This document shows, piece by piece, positions 7,065-14,593 of a stretch of 43,501 nt of DNA. The DNA comes from Leidyana gryllorum EB-2025a (Eukaryota > Apicomplexa), in assembly GCA_048772705.1 (NCBI GenBank), contig JBLWGC010000074.1:1-43501 (forward strand). Reading direction: 5' to 3'. Position numbers and translations under genes: made by a program. The notes under the pieces are model-generated. The model was not told where the DNA came from. It made no database searches and saw only the letters and a list, made by a program, of their open reading frames with translations. The first letter of the stretch is position 1; every line of letters begins with the position of its first letter.

Positions 7065-7154
7065 ACGGAAGGTCCCGCAGACCAAGAGGAGTGGTGAGGT
7101 TTCACAAAGTAGTGCATTTGGCCATGTTGCCAGCTCGCTTTCTTTCCCGTCACT

Positions 7155-7200
7155 CCAACCGTTTGTAGTCTGTTGGGCTGACACGCGGCTCCCACTACGG
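7155..7200 (+). pseudogene. tRNA-Glu relic
   Basis: TGTAGTCTG, a D-arm-like GGCTGA and CGGCTCCCAC occur in Glu order. Surrounding 7065-7326 is otherwise spacer with no other gene seen. Confidence 0.4.
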
Positions 7201-7326
7201 AAGTTCCAGCTCTGGGAGTAGAGCCACTTCACATGTCAGGCTATCGGGTTTTGTGCCCTTTGATCCATCGATAGGCTGTCTAACAACGGCTGTCACCACG
7301 TACAAAATGCAGCAAGATCATGTTCT

Positions 7327-7397
7327 GCATCTGTGGTCTAGTGGTAGAATGTCTCGTTGCCATCGACACGACCCGGGTTCGATTCCCGGCAGATGCA
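7327..7397 (+). tRNA. tRNA-Gly(GCC)
   Basis: As 607 but with one anticodon-stem mismatch (TCTCG/CGACA). Confidence 0.88.
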
Positions 7398-7461
7398 GAT
7401 GAGATAGCACATGGTTGAGTTTCATGCGTCAGTTGTTGTCTGCCCCTCCAATCACATCGAA

Positions 7462-7543
7462 CGACAACTGCTGGATTTGAACCAGCGCGGGCCAGGCCCA
7501 GTAGATTTCAAGTCTACCCCCTTAACCACTCGGGCAAGTTGCC
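7462..7543 (-). tRNA. tRNA-Ser(TGA)
   Basis: Ser body with loop CTTGAAA, all stems paired. Confidence 0.95.
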
Positions 7544-7602
7544 AACTGTCGAATTCGACATGCCGCGAGGAGTGACCAAATGCCCCCATGTTCAGCCTGT
7601 CC

Positions 7603-7675
7603 TGCGGCATTGATAGGTGTCTAAACTGACCTCTCGCGTGCCAAGTCACCGCTCTACCACTTGAGATAGCCGCCC
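7603..7675 (-). pseudogene. Ala-like tRNA relic
   Basis: Second copy of the relic at 1915; central triplet region TTGGCAC, unpaired stem. Confidence 0.55.
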
Positions 7676-7761
7676 ACTCGCCAAACCTAGGTGAACTTCC
7701 CATCTGAGACCGACTCACAGTTCTCTGGCGCCTCATTCGTCAGTGCAACTGTTGTGACTCG

Positions 7762-7834
7762 TCCACTGTAGTCTGAGTGGCTAGGATATGCGGCTTTCAC
7801 CCGCACGATCCGGGTTCAAGTCCCGGCCGTAGAA
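7762..7834 (+). pseudogene. tRNA-Glu(TTC), degenerate acceptor
   Basis: Anticodon and T-arms intact, but the 3' acceptor strand CCGTAGA mispairs twice with TCCACTG. Confidence 0.78.
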
Positions 7835-7910
7835 GTCATTAGAGTACTCGATCAAAGTGCTCTGATAACTTGCGTAAATAGGGACTGATGCGTGATTCCC
7901 GGCTTGCATT

Positions 7911-7982
7911 GCCTTCTTAGCTTAGGGGCAGAGCATTCGCTTAGTAAGCGAAAGGTCGCCGGTTCGATTCCGGCAGAAGGCT
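7911..7982 (+). tRNA. tRNA-Thr(AGT)
   Basis: Identical to the copy at 1138. Confidence 0.95.
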
Positions 7983-8028
7983 TGCTCACGAGCCAATCTA
8001 TCCTACAACTGTTCCCTTCTGCCACACT

Positions 8029-8100
8029 TAGCAGTGCGCCGTTTCGATCGACGGACCTTTGGGTTATGAGCCCAACACTCTTCCTCTGAGCTACACTGCT
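8029..8100 (-). tRNA. Initiator tRNA-Met(CAT)
   Basis: Initiator body; T-stem CGTCG/CGGCG with a G-U pair, D-loop slightly changed. Confidence 0.93.
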
Positions 8101-8302
8101 TAGTCTGCAACATGTCAGAGGTAGCCGAAATGCGATTCTCGAGATGTTAATTGCCATAGTGCACGGAGCTTCCGGGCTTTAAAAGGGGAGTGTGTCTTCG
8201 GACATACGTATCCGATGAGCGGGTTGGTCGTCGCTTGACCCGACGCTCCACCTGATCCCAATACGGTACGGCTCTCGGCCGAAGCCTCAACTCAAGCACT
8301 TG

Positions 8303-8375
8303 TCCACTGTAGTCTAAGTGGCTAGGATATGCGGCTTTCACCCGCACGATCCGGGTTCAAGTCCGGGCAGTGGAA
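8303..8375 (+). tRNA. tRNA-Glu(TTC)
   Basis: One T-stem mismatch (CCGGG facing CCGGG). First of two Glu genes 85 bases apart in tandem. Confidence 0.87.
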
Positions 8376-8459
8376 GTCATTGGACTGCTCGAGCAAAGTG
8401 CTCCAGTAATCTCCGTCAATAGTGACTGATTTCGGCCGAAGCCTAAACTCGAGCACTTG

Positions 8460-8532
8460 TCCACTGTAGTCTAAGTGGCTAGGATATGCGGCTTTCACCC
8501 GCACGATCCGGGTTCAAGCCCCGGCAGTGGAA
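8460..8532 (+). tRNA. tRNA-Glu(TTC)
   Basis: Second of the tandem pair; T-loop TTCAAGC, stems paired. Confidence 0.93.
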
Positions 8533-8581
8533 ATCCAGCAGAGTGTGGTTGTAGGTAACGGCTTCCAGAGACATTGATTTG

Positions 8582-8654
8582 CACCGCCCGCGGGGCTCGA
8601 ACCCGCGACTGCAAGATTAAGAGTCTTGCGCTCTACCGACTGAGCTAGGGCGGC
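8582..8654 (-). tRNA. tRNA-Lys(CTT)
   Basis: 73 nt, reads AAG. Acceptor GCCGCCC/GGGCGGT (G-U at the end), discriminator G, stem CAAGA/TCTTG with loop CTCTTAA, T-stem CGCGGG/CCCGCG with TTCGAGC. Intact. Confidence 0.95.
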
Positions 8655-8728
8655 AGGAATGCAAGGACACAAAACCCGATGGCCCGACATCTTAAGTGGC
8701 TTTGGTACCCAGCAGCCTCTTGAAGATT

Positions 8729-8801
8729 GTCCGGGTCGTCTAGGTGCTTTCAACAGCAAGTTGTGGCCGTGCATACCCAGGCCCGAATCCTGGCTTGGAT
8801 A
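8729..8801 (+). pseudogene. tRNA-His(GTG), degenerate
   Basis: Loop TTGTGGC kept, but the D-arm is rewritten (TAGGTGCTTTCAACAGC) and stems carry mismatches. The sound His gene is at 39840. Confidence 0.75.
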
Positions 8802-8922
8802 GTATGTCCCCGATGTCTCGAATGGGAGATGTGGGTGAAGTGTATCCACACCCACCATCGGGCGTAGCTGCCCATCTCCTGTCTTTATCGCTACACACTC
8901 CCATTTGACGGCTCCGCTAGTC

Positions 8923-8995
8923 GGCGCTATGGCCTAATGGATATGGCATCGGTCTACGGAACCGGGGATTCTGGGTTCGAGTCCCAGTAGCGTCT
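8923..8995 (+). tRNA. tRNA-Arg(ACG)
   Basis: 73 nt, A34 reads CGU/CGC/CGA after inosine editing. Acceptor GGCGCTA/TAGCGTC, stem TCGGT/ACCGG with loop CTACGGA, T-stem CTGGG/CCCAG with TTCGAGT. Intact. Confidence 0.95.
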
Positions 8996-9096
8996 GGGGG
9001 GATGGCCGGGTTGCAGCCTGTTGAGTCAACAACTCAGATCCTGTCTTAGCTGTTCGGGATGGGTCGAGTGCCGTGTTGCGTCAACAACTATCAGAC

Positions 9097-9168
9097 GGGC
9101 TGTTCTGGGAATCGAACCCAGGACTTCTTCCACCCGAAGGAAGAATCATACCACTAGACCAAACAGCC
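9097..9168 (-). tRNA. tRNA-Pro(CGG)
   Basis: 72 nt, reads CCG. Acceptor GGCTGTT/AACAGCC, stem CTTCC/GGAAG with loop TTCGGGT, T-stem CTGGG/CCCAG. Intact. Confidence 0.95.
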
Positions 9169-9288
9169 ACCTTGTCGGTGGTTCAACCCGCTGGGTACAG
9201 TCGAGAGACTCGTCTCACTATGTGAGGCTGGTGGGTACCAAAGCCACTTTAGATGTCAGGCTATCGGGTTTTGTGTCCTTGTTTTCCT

Positions 9289-9361
9289 GCCGCCCTAGCT
9301 CAGTCGGTAGAGCGCAAGACTCTTAATCTTGCAGTCGCGGGTTCGAGCCCCGCGGGCGGTG
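9289..9361 (+). tRNA. tRNA-Lys(CTT)
   Basis: Same as the minus-strand copy at 8582. Confidence 0.95.
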
Positions 9362-9413
9362 TGGATCTATATCCCCTGGAAGTAAGAATGGAACTGTTGC
9401 CTGCAAGCACACT

Positions 9414-9486
9414 CTCCACTGCCGGGACTTGGAGCCGGATCGTGCGGGTGAGAGCCGCATATCCTAGCCACTTAGACTACAGTGGA
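9414..9486 (-). pseudogene. tRNA-Glu(CTC), altered T-loop
   Basis: Loop CTCTCAC and acceptor intact; T-stem/loop reads CCGGC-TCCAAGT, damaging the B box, and discriminator is G. Confidence 0.75.
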
Positions 9487-9604
9487 CAACTCCCTCAGCT
9501 GCAGCTTTAGCCGAGAGCCGTACCCTCTTGACAAGACGTGATTGCAGAATCCTGCGGTAGAATAAGGGAGGATCTCTATACTAACCTCTGAAACATTGTA
9601 GCTG

Positions 9605-9677
9605 GGTCTTGTAGCTCAGTCGGCAGAGCGTGTGGCTGTTAACCACAAAGTCGCAGGTTCGAAACCTGCCAGGACCG
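9605..9677 (+). tRNA. tRNA-Asn(GTT)
   Basis: 73 nt, reads AAC/AAU. Acceptor GGTCTTG/CAGGACC, discriminator G, stem TGTGG/CCACA with loop CTGTTAA, T-stem GCAGG/CCTGC with TTCGAAA. Intact. Confidence 0.95.
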
Positions 9678-9864
9678 GGTTATGCGGCACCGTACTCTCT
9701 AGACGGCATTTGTGCTCTTGGAACCCCTTTCCAAGCTCGTCGACTTAGCCGAAATGCGATTCTCTAGATGTTAGTTGCCGTGACTGCCCTACCGAGGTGG
9801 ACTAACGAGGTGGCTGTGTTGGTTCTGAGGGCAACTTGTCCCGTCGGGTGACCGACGACCAAGA

Positions 9865-9936
9865 GGGCTGTTCTGGGAATCGAACCCAGGACTCCTTCCA
9901 CCCTAAGGAAGGATCATACCACTAGACCAAACAGCC
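9865..9936 (-). tRNA. tRNA-Pro(AGG)
   Basis: Pro body with loop TTAGGGT, all stems paired. Confidence 0.95.
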
Positions 9937-10080
9937 GACTGATCGGTGGTGCAAATTGCTGGTAGAGTCGGGAGACTGGTCATAACATGTCAAGAATCAC
10001 TAAATGCTATGGGGTGTGCAGGGTTACAGGCTGGCAAAGTCAGGCGCCACATTGAGGCCGACCGCCTGCATACTCAGACC

Positions 10081-10102
10081 TTGAGCACTCGGGCCAGTTG
10101 CC
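10081..10102 (-). pseudogene. tRNA-Ser 5' fragment
   Basis: GGCAACTGGCCCGAGTG, the acceptor strand and D-arm start of Ser, and nothing more. Confidence 0.5.
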
Positions 10103-10210
10103 ATCTGTCGAGCTCGGCATTTTGCGGCCAGCGGCTTCACATACGGTTTGGCAAGACTGGCTCGCACATGCGGTGGGTCACTCATCTTCACCGCGCTCCA
10201 TGACTTTCTC

Positions 10211-10282
10211 GCGCGTAGGAAGCTCAGTTAGAGAGCGCTAGACAAGACTTGGAAGTTCCGTGTTCGATCCGCCGGCGAGGCA
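10211..10282 (+). pseudogene. tRNA-Phe pseudogene
   Basis: D-arm AGCTCAGTTAGAGAGCGC and T-arm GTGTTCGATCC match Phe at 30485, but the anticodon loop has lost GAA (CTAGACAAGACTTGG) and the acceptor is unpaired. Confidence 0.65.
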
Positions 10283-10436
10283 AAGAGGTCGTCACATCGA
10301 GTATCAGAATGCGCCGCGTCCGTGCCGCCCCGAGGTTGCCAGCGACATGTCTTACTCGCTCCACTTCGGTAGGGCAGTCAGGGCAACTAACCTCTCGAGA
10401 ATCGCATTTCGGCTACCTCTGACATGTTGCAGACTA

Positions 10437-10508
10437 AGCAGTGTAGCTCAGTGGAAGAGTGTTGGGCTCATAACCCAAAGGTCCGTCGATCGAAACGACG
10501 CACTGCTA
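10437..10508 (+). tRNA. Initiator tRNA-Met(CAT)
   Basis: Identical in all arms to 1258. Confidence 0.95.
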
Positions 10509-10555
10509 AGTGTGCGCAGAAGGGAACAGTTGTAGGATAGATCGGCTCGTGAGCA

Positions 10556-10627
10556 AGCCTTCTGCCGGAATCGAACCGGCGACCTTTCGCTTACTAAGCG
10601 AATGCTCTGCCCCTAAGCTAAGAAGGC
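10556..10627 (-). tRNA. tRNA-Thr(AGT)
   Basis: Identical to 1138. Confidence 0.95.
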
Positions 10628-10703
10628 AATGCAAGCCGGGAATCACGCATCAGTCCCTATTTACGCAAGTTATCAGAGCACTTTGATCGAGTACTCTAAT
10701 GAC

Positions 10704-10776
10704 TTCCACTGCCGGGACTTGAACCCGGATCGTGCGGGTGAAAGCCGCATATCCTAGCCACTTAGACTACAGTGGA
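10704..10776 (-). tRNA. tRNA-Glu(TTC)
   Basis: Identical to 989. Confidence 0.95.
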
Positions 10777-10831
10777 CAAGTGCTGGAGTTTAGGCTTCGG
10801 CCGAGAGCCGAACCGTCTCGGAAAGATTCCA

Positions 10832-10870
10832 CAAGACTTTTGAAGGGAGAACCGCGGGTTCGGGCGGCGC
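10832..10870 (+). pseudogene. tRNA-Lys relic
   Basis: Inverted copy of the relic at 893: CAAGACTTTTGAA and a Lys-type T-arm. Confidence 0.45.
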
Positions 10871-10939
10871 GAGCAGTCCTAGTAAAGCTTGCTGAACCGT
10901 ATGTGAAGCCACTGGCCGCAAAATGCCAAGTTCGACAAC

Positions 10940-11021
10940 GGCAACTTGCCCGAGTGGTTAAGGGGGTAGACTAGAAATCTACTGGGCCGGGCCCGCGCTG
11001 GTTCAAATCCAGCAGTTGTCG
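10940..11021 (+). tRNA. tRNA-Ser(AGA)
   Basis: Identical to 744. Confidence 0.95.
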
Positions 11022-11087
11022 TGCCATGTGGTTGGAGGGTTAAACACCAACTCATTTCTGAATGTGGAAAAGCAACCATGTGTCCTC

Positions 11088-11158
11088 TGCATCTGCCGGG
11101 AATCGAACCCGGGTCGTCTCGATGGCAACGAGACATTCTACCACTGGACCACAGATGC
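11088..11158 (-). tRNA. tRNA-Gly(GCC)
   Basis: As 607; one D-loop base differs (TCCAGTGG). Confidence 0.95.
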
Positions 11159-11238
11159 GTCACACCTTGTTGTTGAAGCTCGTACACGGTAACGGCCGTT
11201 TTCTGAACGAATGGAATGTCCGTGGCGTGTTCAAAGCG

Positions 11239-11310
11239 TCCGAGATAGCATAGTGGTTACTATTTTCGAATGTCACGCCTAAGAAGCGGGCCGATTGCCG
11301 GTAAATGAGT
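11239..11310 (+). pseudogene. tRNA-Asp(GTC) pseudogene
   Basis: Inverted copy of 455, same decay. Confidence 0.7.
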
Positions 11311-11330
11311 CTGGAACGGGGGATGGTTTT

Positions 11331-11398
11331 GGGCCTATGGCGCAACGGTAGCGCGTCTGACTCCCAGAAGGTTGGGTGTTCGAATCACTGTGGGCTCA
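11331..11398 (+). pseudogene. tRNA-Trp pseudogene
   Basis: Inverted copy of 367, same four-base loss in the anticodon arm. Confidence 0.85.
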
Positions 11399-11434
11399 AC
11401 CGGACTCTATGTTTTTCCCGTTTGGGGCGCAACC

Positions 11435-11514
11435 TGACAAAAGTGGGATTCGAACCCACGACCTTTCGGACTCCGGTCTGAGCACAGCGCCTCAGACCAC
11501 TCGGTCACCTTGCC
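11435..11514 (-). tRNA. tRNA-Leu(CAG)
   Basis: Inverted copy of 251; acceptor GGCAAGG here. Confidence 0.87.
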
Positions 11515-11607
11515 GGGATGTTGTTGGCTCGCCGCTCCACGCGTTTTCTATCCCTGGAATCTCAAGATGAAGGACTTTTGGGGTTTCAGGCCGGTGTGTT
11601 CGGAGCG

Positions 11608-11679
11608 TCCGAGATAGTATAGTGGTTAGTATTTCCGCCTGTCACGCGGAAGACCCGGGTTCGATTCCCGGTCTCGGAG
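11608..11679 (+). tRNA. tRNA-Asp(GTC)
   Basis: Reference Asp gene for this window: every stem pairs, T-stem CCGGG/CCCGG. Confidence 0.97.
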
Positions 11680-11699
11680 CACAGTTGATCTCGCTTAAG

Positions 11700-11724
11700 A
11701 ATCATACCACTAGACCAAACAGCC
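11700..11724 (-). pseudogene. tRNA-Pro 5' fragment at a junction
   Basis: Acceptor strand and D-arm of Pro abut the Asp 3' spacer. The junction falls in AAGAATCAT, which both the Asp spacer (CTTAAGA) and the Pro anticodon stem (GGAAGAATCAT) could supply. Confidence 0.8.
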
Positions 11725-11813
11725 CCCTGTCGGTCGTGCAACGCGGTGAGCACAGTCGCGAGAGTGGTCATACGATGTTGAGAATCAACAAAATGCGACG
11801 GGGTCTGCACAAA

Positions 11814-11886
11814 GGGCGACTAGCTCAAATGGTAGAGCGCTCGCTTAGCATGCGAGAGGTACTGGGATCAATGCCCAGGTCGTCCA
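11814..11886 (+). tRNA. tRNA-Ala(AGC)
   Basis: 73 nt, reads GCU/GCC. Acceptor GGGCGAC/GTCGTCC, discriminator A, stem CTCGC/GCGAG with loop TTAGCAT. T-loop begins with A: ATCGATG in the family, ATCAATG here. Confidence 0.92.
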
Positions 11887-11987
11887 AACTTCGTAGTCTG
11901 CAAGTGCCGCTTTTTTACTACAGAGTTGAAAGCTTTCAAGTGTGCCCTTTACTCTTGGCTAGACTCGGGCACCGCAGTATGTGTGAA

Positions 11988-12060
11988 GGTTGCCTCAGAG
12001 CCCGGATTTCCGAGTTTGCATTTTACAATCACACACTCTGCCGACTAAGATACCAGAGTC
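11988..12060 (-). pseudogene. Asn-like tRNA relic
   Basis: Better kept version of 6017: D-arm TTAGTCGGCAGAGTG, then unpaired anticodon and T-arms. Confidence 0.5.
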
Positions 12061-12167
12061 AGTTACAATATTTCAAAGGTCAGTAGAGAGACGCGTGTTG
12101 CATGTGTCCAGTTGAGGGAGCGCTAGCCCGGATGGCTCTACCAACTCTTTTTTGGGAAGGACTGATC

Positions 12168-12239
12168 GGTTACTTGGTGTAGTGGTTAGCACTGGGCACT
12201 CTAAATCTCCCGACCTAGGTTCGATTCCCGGAGCAACCT
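12168..12239 (+). pseudogene. Gln-body tRNA with CTA anticodon
   Basis: Full-length Gln body but loop CTCTAAA gives anticodon CTA, complementary to UAG stop. The stem GGGCA/TCTCC has one clear mismatch and acceptor GGTTACT/GAGCAAC-type is weakened. Its inverted sister at 31629 still reads CTG. Confidence 0.75.
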
Positions 12240-12302
12240 CAAAACTAGTCCTCACTTTTTCGTGAAACCTCGCTACTTCTCTTGGTCTGCGGGACCTTCG
12301 CC

Positions 12303-12375
12303 GCAGCCATGATCTAGTGGTCACCACGTTTGCTTAACACGCAGAAGGTCCCGAGTTCGATCCTCGGTGGCTGTA
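12303..12375 (+). tRNA. tRNA-Val(AAC)
   Basis: Val body with loop TTAACAC, A34 reading GUU/GUC after inosine editing. Stem TTTGC/GCAGA pairs with one G-U; G10 changed to A. Confidence 0.87.
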
Positions 12376-12430
12376 GCTCGCAACTTTCAGCGACACCCAA
12401 ATGAGACAATCTTAAGCGCAATCAACTGTG

Positions 12431-12487
12431 CTCTGAAACCAAGCATCGAATCCGGGTATTCCGCGTGACAGGCGGAAATACTGACCA
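12431..12487 (-). pseudogene. tRNA-Asp(GTC), 5' end missing
   Basis: 3' acceptor to D-arm present, acceptor and T-arm mutated, 5' strand lost. A stray Asp 5' end (TCCGAGATGAAATAG) lies at 12523 on the other strand. Confidence 0.75.
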
Positions 12488-12596
12488 GACTTTTGGGGTT
12501 GAAGTCCGGCGCGTTGACGAGCGTCCGAGATGAAATAGTTCTTTCTCGAGACTTCACGGGCACAAAACATGCCATGTGGCGAGCCAAGAACACGGC

Positions 12597-12676
12597 GGCA
12601 AGATGGCCGGGTGGTCTGAAGCGCTGTGTTCAGGCCGCAGTTCTAAATCGCGTGGGCTCTAATCTCACGCTTGTCA
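12597..12676 (+). pseudogene. tRNA-Leu(CAG), T-loop decayed
   Basis: Anticodon arm CTGTG-TTCAGGC-CGCAG pairs well, but T-loop CTCTAAT lacks the TTCGA core. Confidence 0.75.
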
Positions 12677-12722
12677 TGCATACTATGTCAAAAACCACGG
12701 AATGCTATGACGTCTGCACAGC

Positions 12723-12737
12723 GGGCGACTAGCTCAA
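12723..12737 (+). pseudogene. tRNA-Ala 5' fragment
   Basis: GGGCGACTAGCTCAA only; sequence then switches to the spacer before Gly at 12749. Confidence 0.5.
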
Positions 12738-12748
12738 CGCTGGATTGT

Positions 12749-12819
12749 GCATCTGTGGTCTAGTGGTAGAATGTCTCGTTGCCACCGAGACGACCCAGGT
12801 TCGATTCCCGACAGACGCA
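12749..12819 (+). tRNA. tRNA-Gly(GCC)
   Basis: Anticodon arm TCTCG-TTGCCAC-CGAGA perfect; one acceptor mismatch and two T-stem mismatches make it borderline. Confidence 0.8.
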
Positions 12820-12963
12820 GGAGGCACGCCTCAAACCGCCGTGGCAAATTAACAGAAACGCTAACAAGCTTGGTCGGCACGAGGCCGGGGCATTCTGACA
12901 CTTGATGTAACAACCCCCTGACATAGAATCGAATGTGAGTTACGCGGTGGCACGGCGGTGATC

Positions 12964-13037
12964 GCTCCCCTAGCTCAGCTGGTTAGAGCATCGGCCTTAT
13001 GTGCCGAAGGTCGAGGGTTCGATCCCCTCGGGGAGCA
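12964..13037 (+). tRNA. tRNA-Ile(TAT)-like
   Basis: 74 nt, acceptor GCTCCCC/GGGGAGC, stem TCGGC/GCCGA with loop CTTATGT, T-stem GAGGG/CCCTC with TTCGATC; every stem is perfect. Anticodon would be TAT (Ile AUA) but position 37 is G, where ANN-decoding tRNAs normally have A. No intron, unlike many eukaryotic Ile(TAT) genes. Identity therefore provisional. Confidence 0.82.
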
Positions 13038-13124
13038 AATCCGCCCGATGACAGCCGAACGCGACCGCCGAGTACTCCAGCATTTGACACCTATGAGTGC
13101 CCTAGCCGGGCAGGCCGACCAGGA

Positions 13125-13158
13125 GGCTGTTTGGTCTGAAGGTATGATTTTTCCTCGC
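13125..13158 (+). pseudogene. tRNA-Pro 5' fragment
   Basis: GGCTGTTTGGTCTGAAGG and a partial anticodon stem; the rest decays into spacer. Same arrangement before the Asn relic at 25606. Confidence 0.6.
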
Positions 13159-13178
13159 TTAAAAGAACATTGCAACTG

Positions 13179-13251
13179 GGTCTTGTAGCTCAGTCGGCAA
13201 AGCGTGTAGCTGTTTACCACAAAGTCGCAGTTTCGAAGCCTAGCAGTGCCG
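13179..13251 (+). pseudogene. tRNA-Asn(GTT), degenerate
   Basis: Full length, GTT kept (CTGTTTA), but acceptor 3' strand CAGTGCC and anticodon stem carry mismatches. Confidence 0.75.
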
Positions 13252-13326
13252 GAGCTGCGATATGCCACGCCCTCTTAGAGGTGCAACTCTGTATTTGACT
13301 ACCAGCAGGTGCCGCCCTACTAAGTT

Positions 13327-13399
13327 TGGACGACCTGGGTATCGATCCCAGTACCTCTCGCATGCAAAGCGAGCGCTCTACCATCTGAGCTAGCCGCCC
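13327..13399 (-). tRNA. tRNA-Ala(TGC)
   Basis: Ala body with loop TTTGCAT, reading GCA/GCG; acceptor GGGCGGC/GTCGTCC pairs through two G-U. Only intact TGC copy. T-loop ATCGATA. Confidence 0.93.
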
Positions 13400-13459
13400 A
13401 TCCGCTCTACATGGAAAACCTTCTGCATCCAGTGGCTGACCGAGTGCCGATACAACGGC

Positions 13460-13501
13460 TGACAAGAGTGGCATTCGAACCCACCACTCGGCCATCTTGC
13501 C
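13460..13501 (-). pseudogene. tRNA-Leu lacking the anticodon arm
   Basis: 42 bases: T-arm and 3' acceptor joined directly to the D-arm and 5' acceptor. The joint falls at CCAC, present at both edges of the missing part in intact Leu, so a deletion between short direct repeats. Confidence 0.78.
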
Positions 13502-13596
13502 GGAGTGTTCTTGGCTCGCCACTTTACACGTTTTCTGTTCGTGAAGTCTCGAGAAGGGAGGACTTTTGGGGTTGAAGGCCGGTGTGTTTGTGAGCC

Positions 13597-13668
13597 ACCG
13601 AGATAGTATGGTGGTTAGTATTTCCGCCTGTCACGCGGAAGACCCGGATTCGATTCCCGGTCTCGGAG
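13597..13668 (+). tRNA. tRNA-Asp(GTC)
   Basis: As 11608 but first base is A (A-A at the acceptor end) and one T-stem mismatch. Confidence 0.83.
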
Positions 13669-13720
13669 ATAGATAGTCTTCCGCTCTAGATTGCGTGGTG
13701 CTTGCCTGAACGATGCGTGT

Positions 13721-13790
13721 TACAGCCACCGAGGATTGAACTCGGGACTTTCTGCGTGTTAAGCAGACGTCGTGACTGCTAGATGGCTGC
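13721..13790 (-). pseudogene. tRNA-Val(AAC), short D-arm
   Basis: Three bases lost from the D-arm and T-loop changed; loop TTAACAC kept. Its inverted sister at 24600 has the same deletion but anticodon AAT. Confidence 0.75.
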
Positions 13791-13940
13791 ACGGAGCTTC
13801 CGGACTGCCGAAGGGGCGTGTGTCTCTGGAAACGCGTATCCGATGAGCCTGGTTCATATGTACCGGCCTGTACCGGCCTAAGTTGGACGGCCTGGAGTAG
13901 TTAAGACCCTTCGTTCTGTATTCAGGAATGGAGGTGTCAC

Positions 13941-14010
13941 GCATCTGTGGTTTAGTGGTAGACTGTGTCGTTGCCGCCTAGACGACCCAGGTTCGATTCC
14001 CGCAGATGCA
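13941..14010 (+). pseudogene. tRNA-Gly(GCC), degenerate
   Basis: One base missing from the T-stem and the anticodon stem mispaired (TGTCG/CTAGA). Confidence 0.8.
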
Positions 14011-14087
14011 GAGAAGATGGCAGATGGTTGATTGAGGCACCATTCTGGGGTTTCAAGCTTGTTGTCTGCCCCTCCAATCACATCGAA

Positions 14088-14169
14088 CGACAACTGCTGG
14101 ATTTGAACCAGCGCGGGCCAGGCCCAGTAGATTTCAAGTCTACCCCCTTAACCACTCGGGCAAGTTGCC
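14088..14169 (-). tRNA. tRNA-Ser(TGA)
   Basis: Identical in structure to 7462. Confidence 0.95.
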
Positions 14170-14228
14170 ACCTGTCGAATTCGACATGCCGCGAGGAGTG
14201 ACCAAATGCCCCCATGTTCAGCCTGTCC

Positions 14229-14301
14229 TGCGGCATTGATAGGTGTCTAAACTGACCTCTCGCGTGCCAAGTCACCGCTCTACCACTTGAGATAGCCGCC
14301 C
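14229..14301 (-). pseudogene. Ala-like tRNA relic
   Basis: Third copy of the relic at 1915, nearly identical to 7603. Confidence 0.55.
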
Positions 14302-14387
14302 ACCCGCCAAACCTAGGTGAACTTCCCATCTGAGACCGACTCACAGTTCTCTGGCGCCTCATTCGTCAGTGCAACTGTTGTGACTCG

Positions 14388-14460
14388 TCCACAGTAGTCG
14401 AAATGGCTAGAATATGCGGCTTTCACCCGCACGATCCGGGTTCAAGTCCCGGCAGCAGAA
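14388..14460 (+). pseudogene. tRNA-Glu(TTC), degenerate
   Basis: Anticodon arm intact; acceptor TCCACAG/CAGCAGA mispairs and the D-arm is altered (TCGAAATGG). Confidence 0.75.
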
Positions 14461-14520
14461 ATCCAGCAGAGTGTGCTTGTAGGCAACGGTTCCATTCTTA
14501 CATCCAGGGATATAGATCCA

Positions 14521-14593
14521 CACCGCCCGCGGGGCTCGAACCCGCGACTGCAAGATTAAGAGTCTTGCGCTCTACCGACTGAGCTAGGGCGGC
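14521..14593 (-). tRNA. tRNA-Lys(CTT)
   Basis: Same sequence as 8582 in all arms. Confidence 0.95.

Larger units (their letters stand above)
8460..9486. repeat. Inverted duplication, Glu-Lys-His-Arg-Pro-Lys-Glu
   Basis: About 1.03 kb repeated in reverse at 26122-27148 with near-identity (positions add up to 35608, no net indel). Even the degenerate His and the altered Glu(CTC) T-loop are shared. Confidence 0.92.
10370..11680. repeat. Inverted segmental duplication, arm 2
   Basis: Reverse copy of 85-1395. Its inner part, from about 10.8 kb on to 12.49 kb, is again present in reverse at 31.38-33.13 kb. Confidence 0.9.
10800..12490. repeat. Inverted duplication spanning Glu to Val/Asp
   Basis: Repeated in reverse at about 31380-33130; between 11040 and 12375 positions add up to 43867 with almost no indels. 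Shares even the Asp/Pro junction at 11700. The far copy has CAC rather than AAC in Val and CTG rather than CTA in Gln. Confidence 0.9.

Noticed and set aside
7680-7745. Possible Leu arm (GGCGCCAGAGAACTGTGAGTC, minus strand)
   Set aside because: Only the short word GGCGCCAGA fits; no acceptor, D- or T-arm around it. Treated as block spacer.
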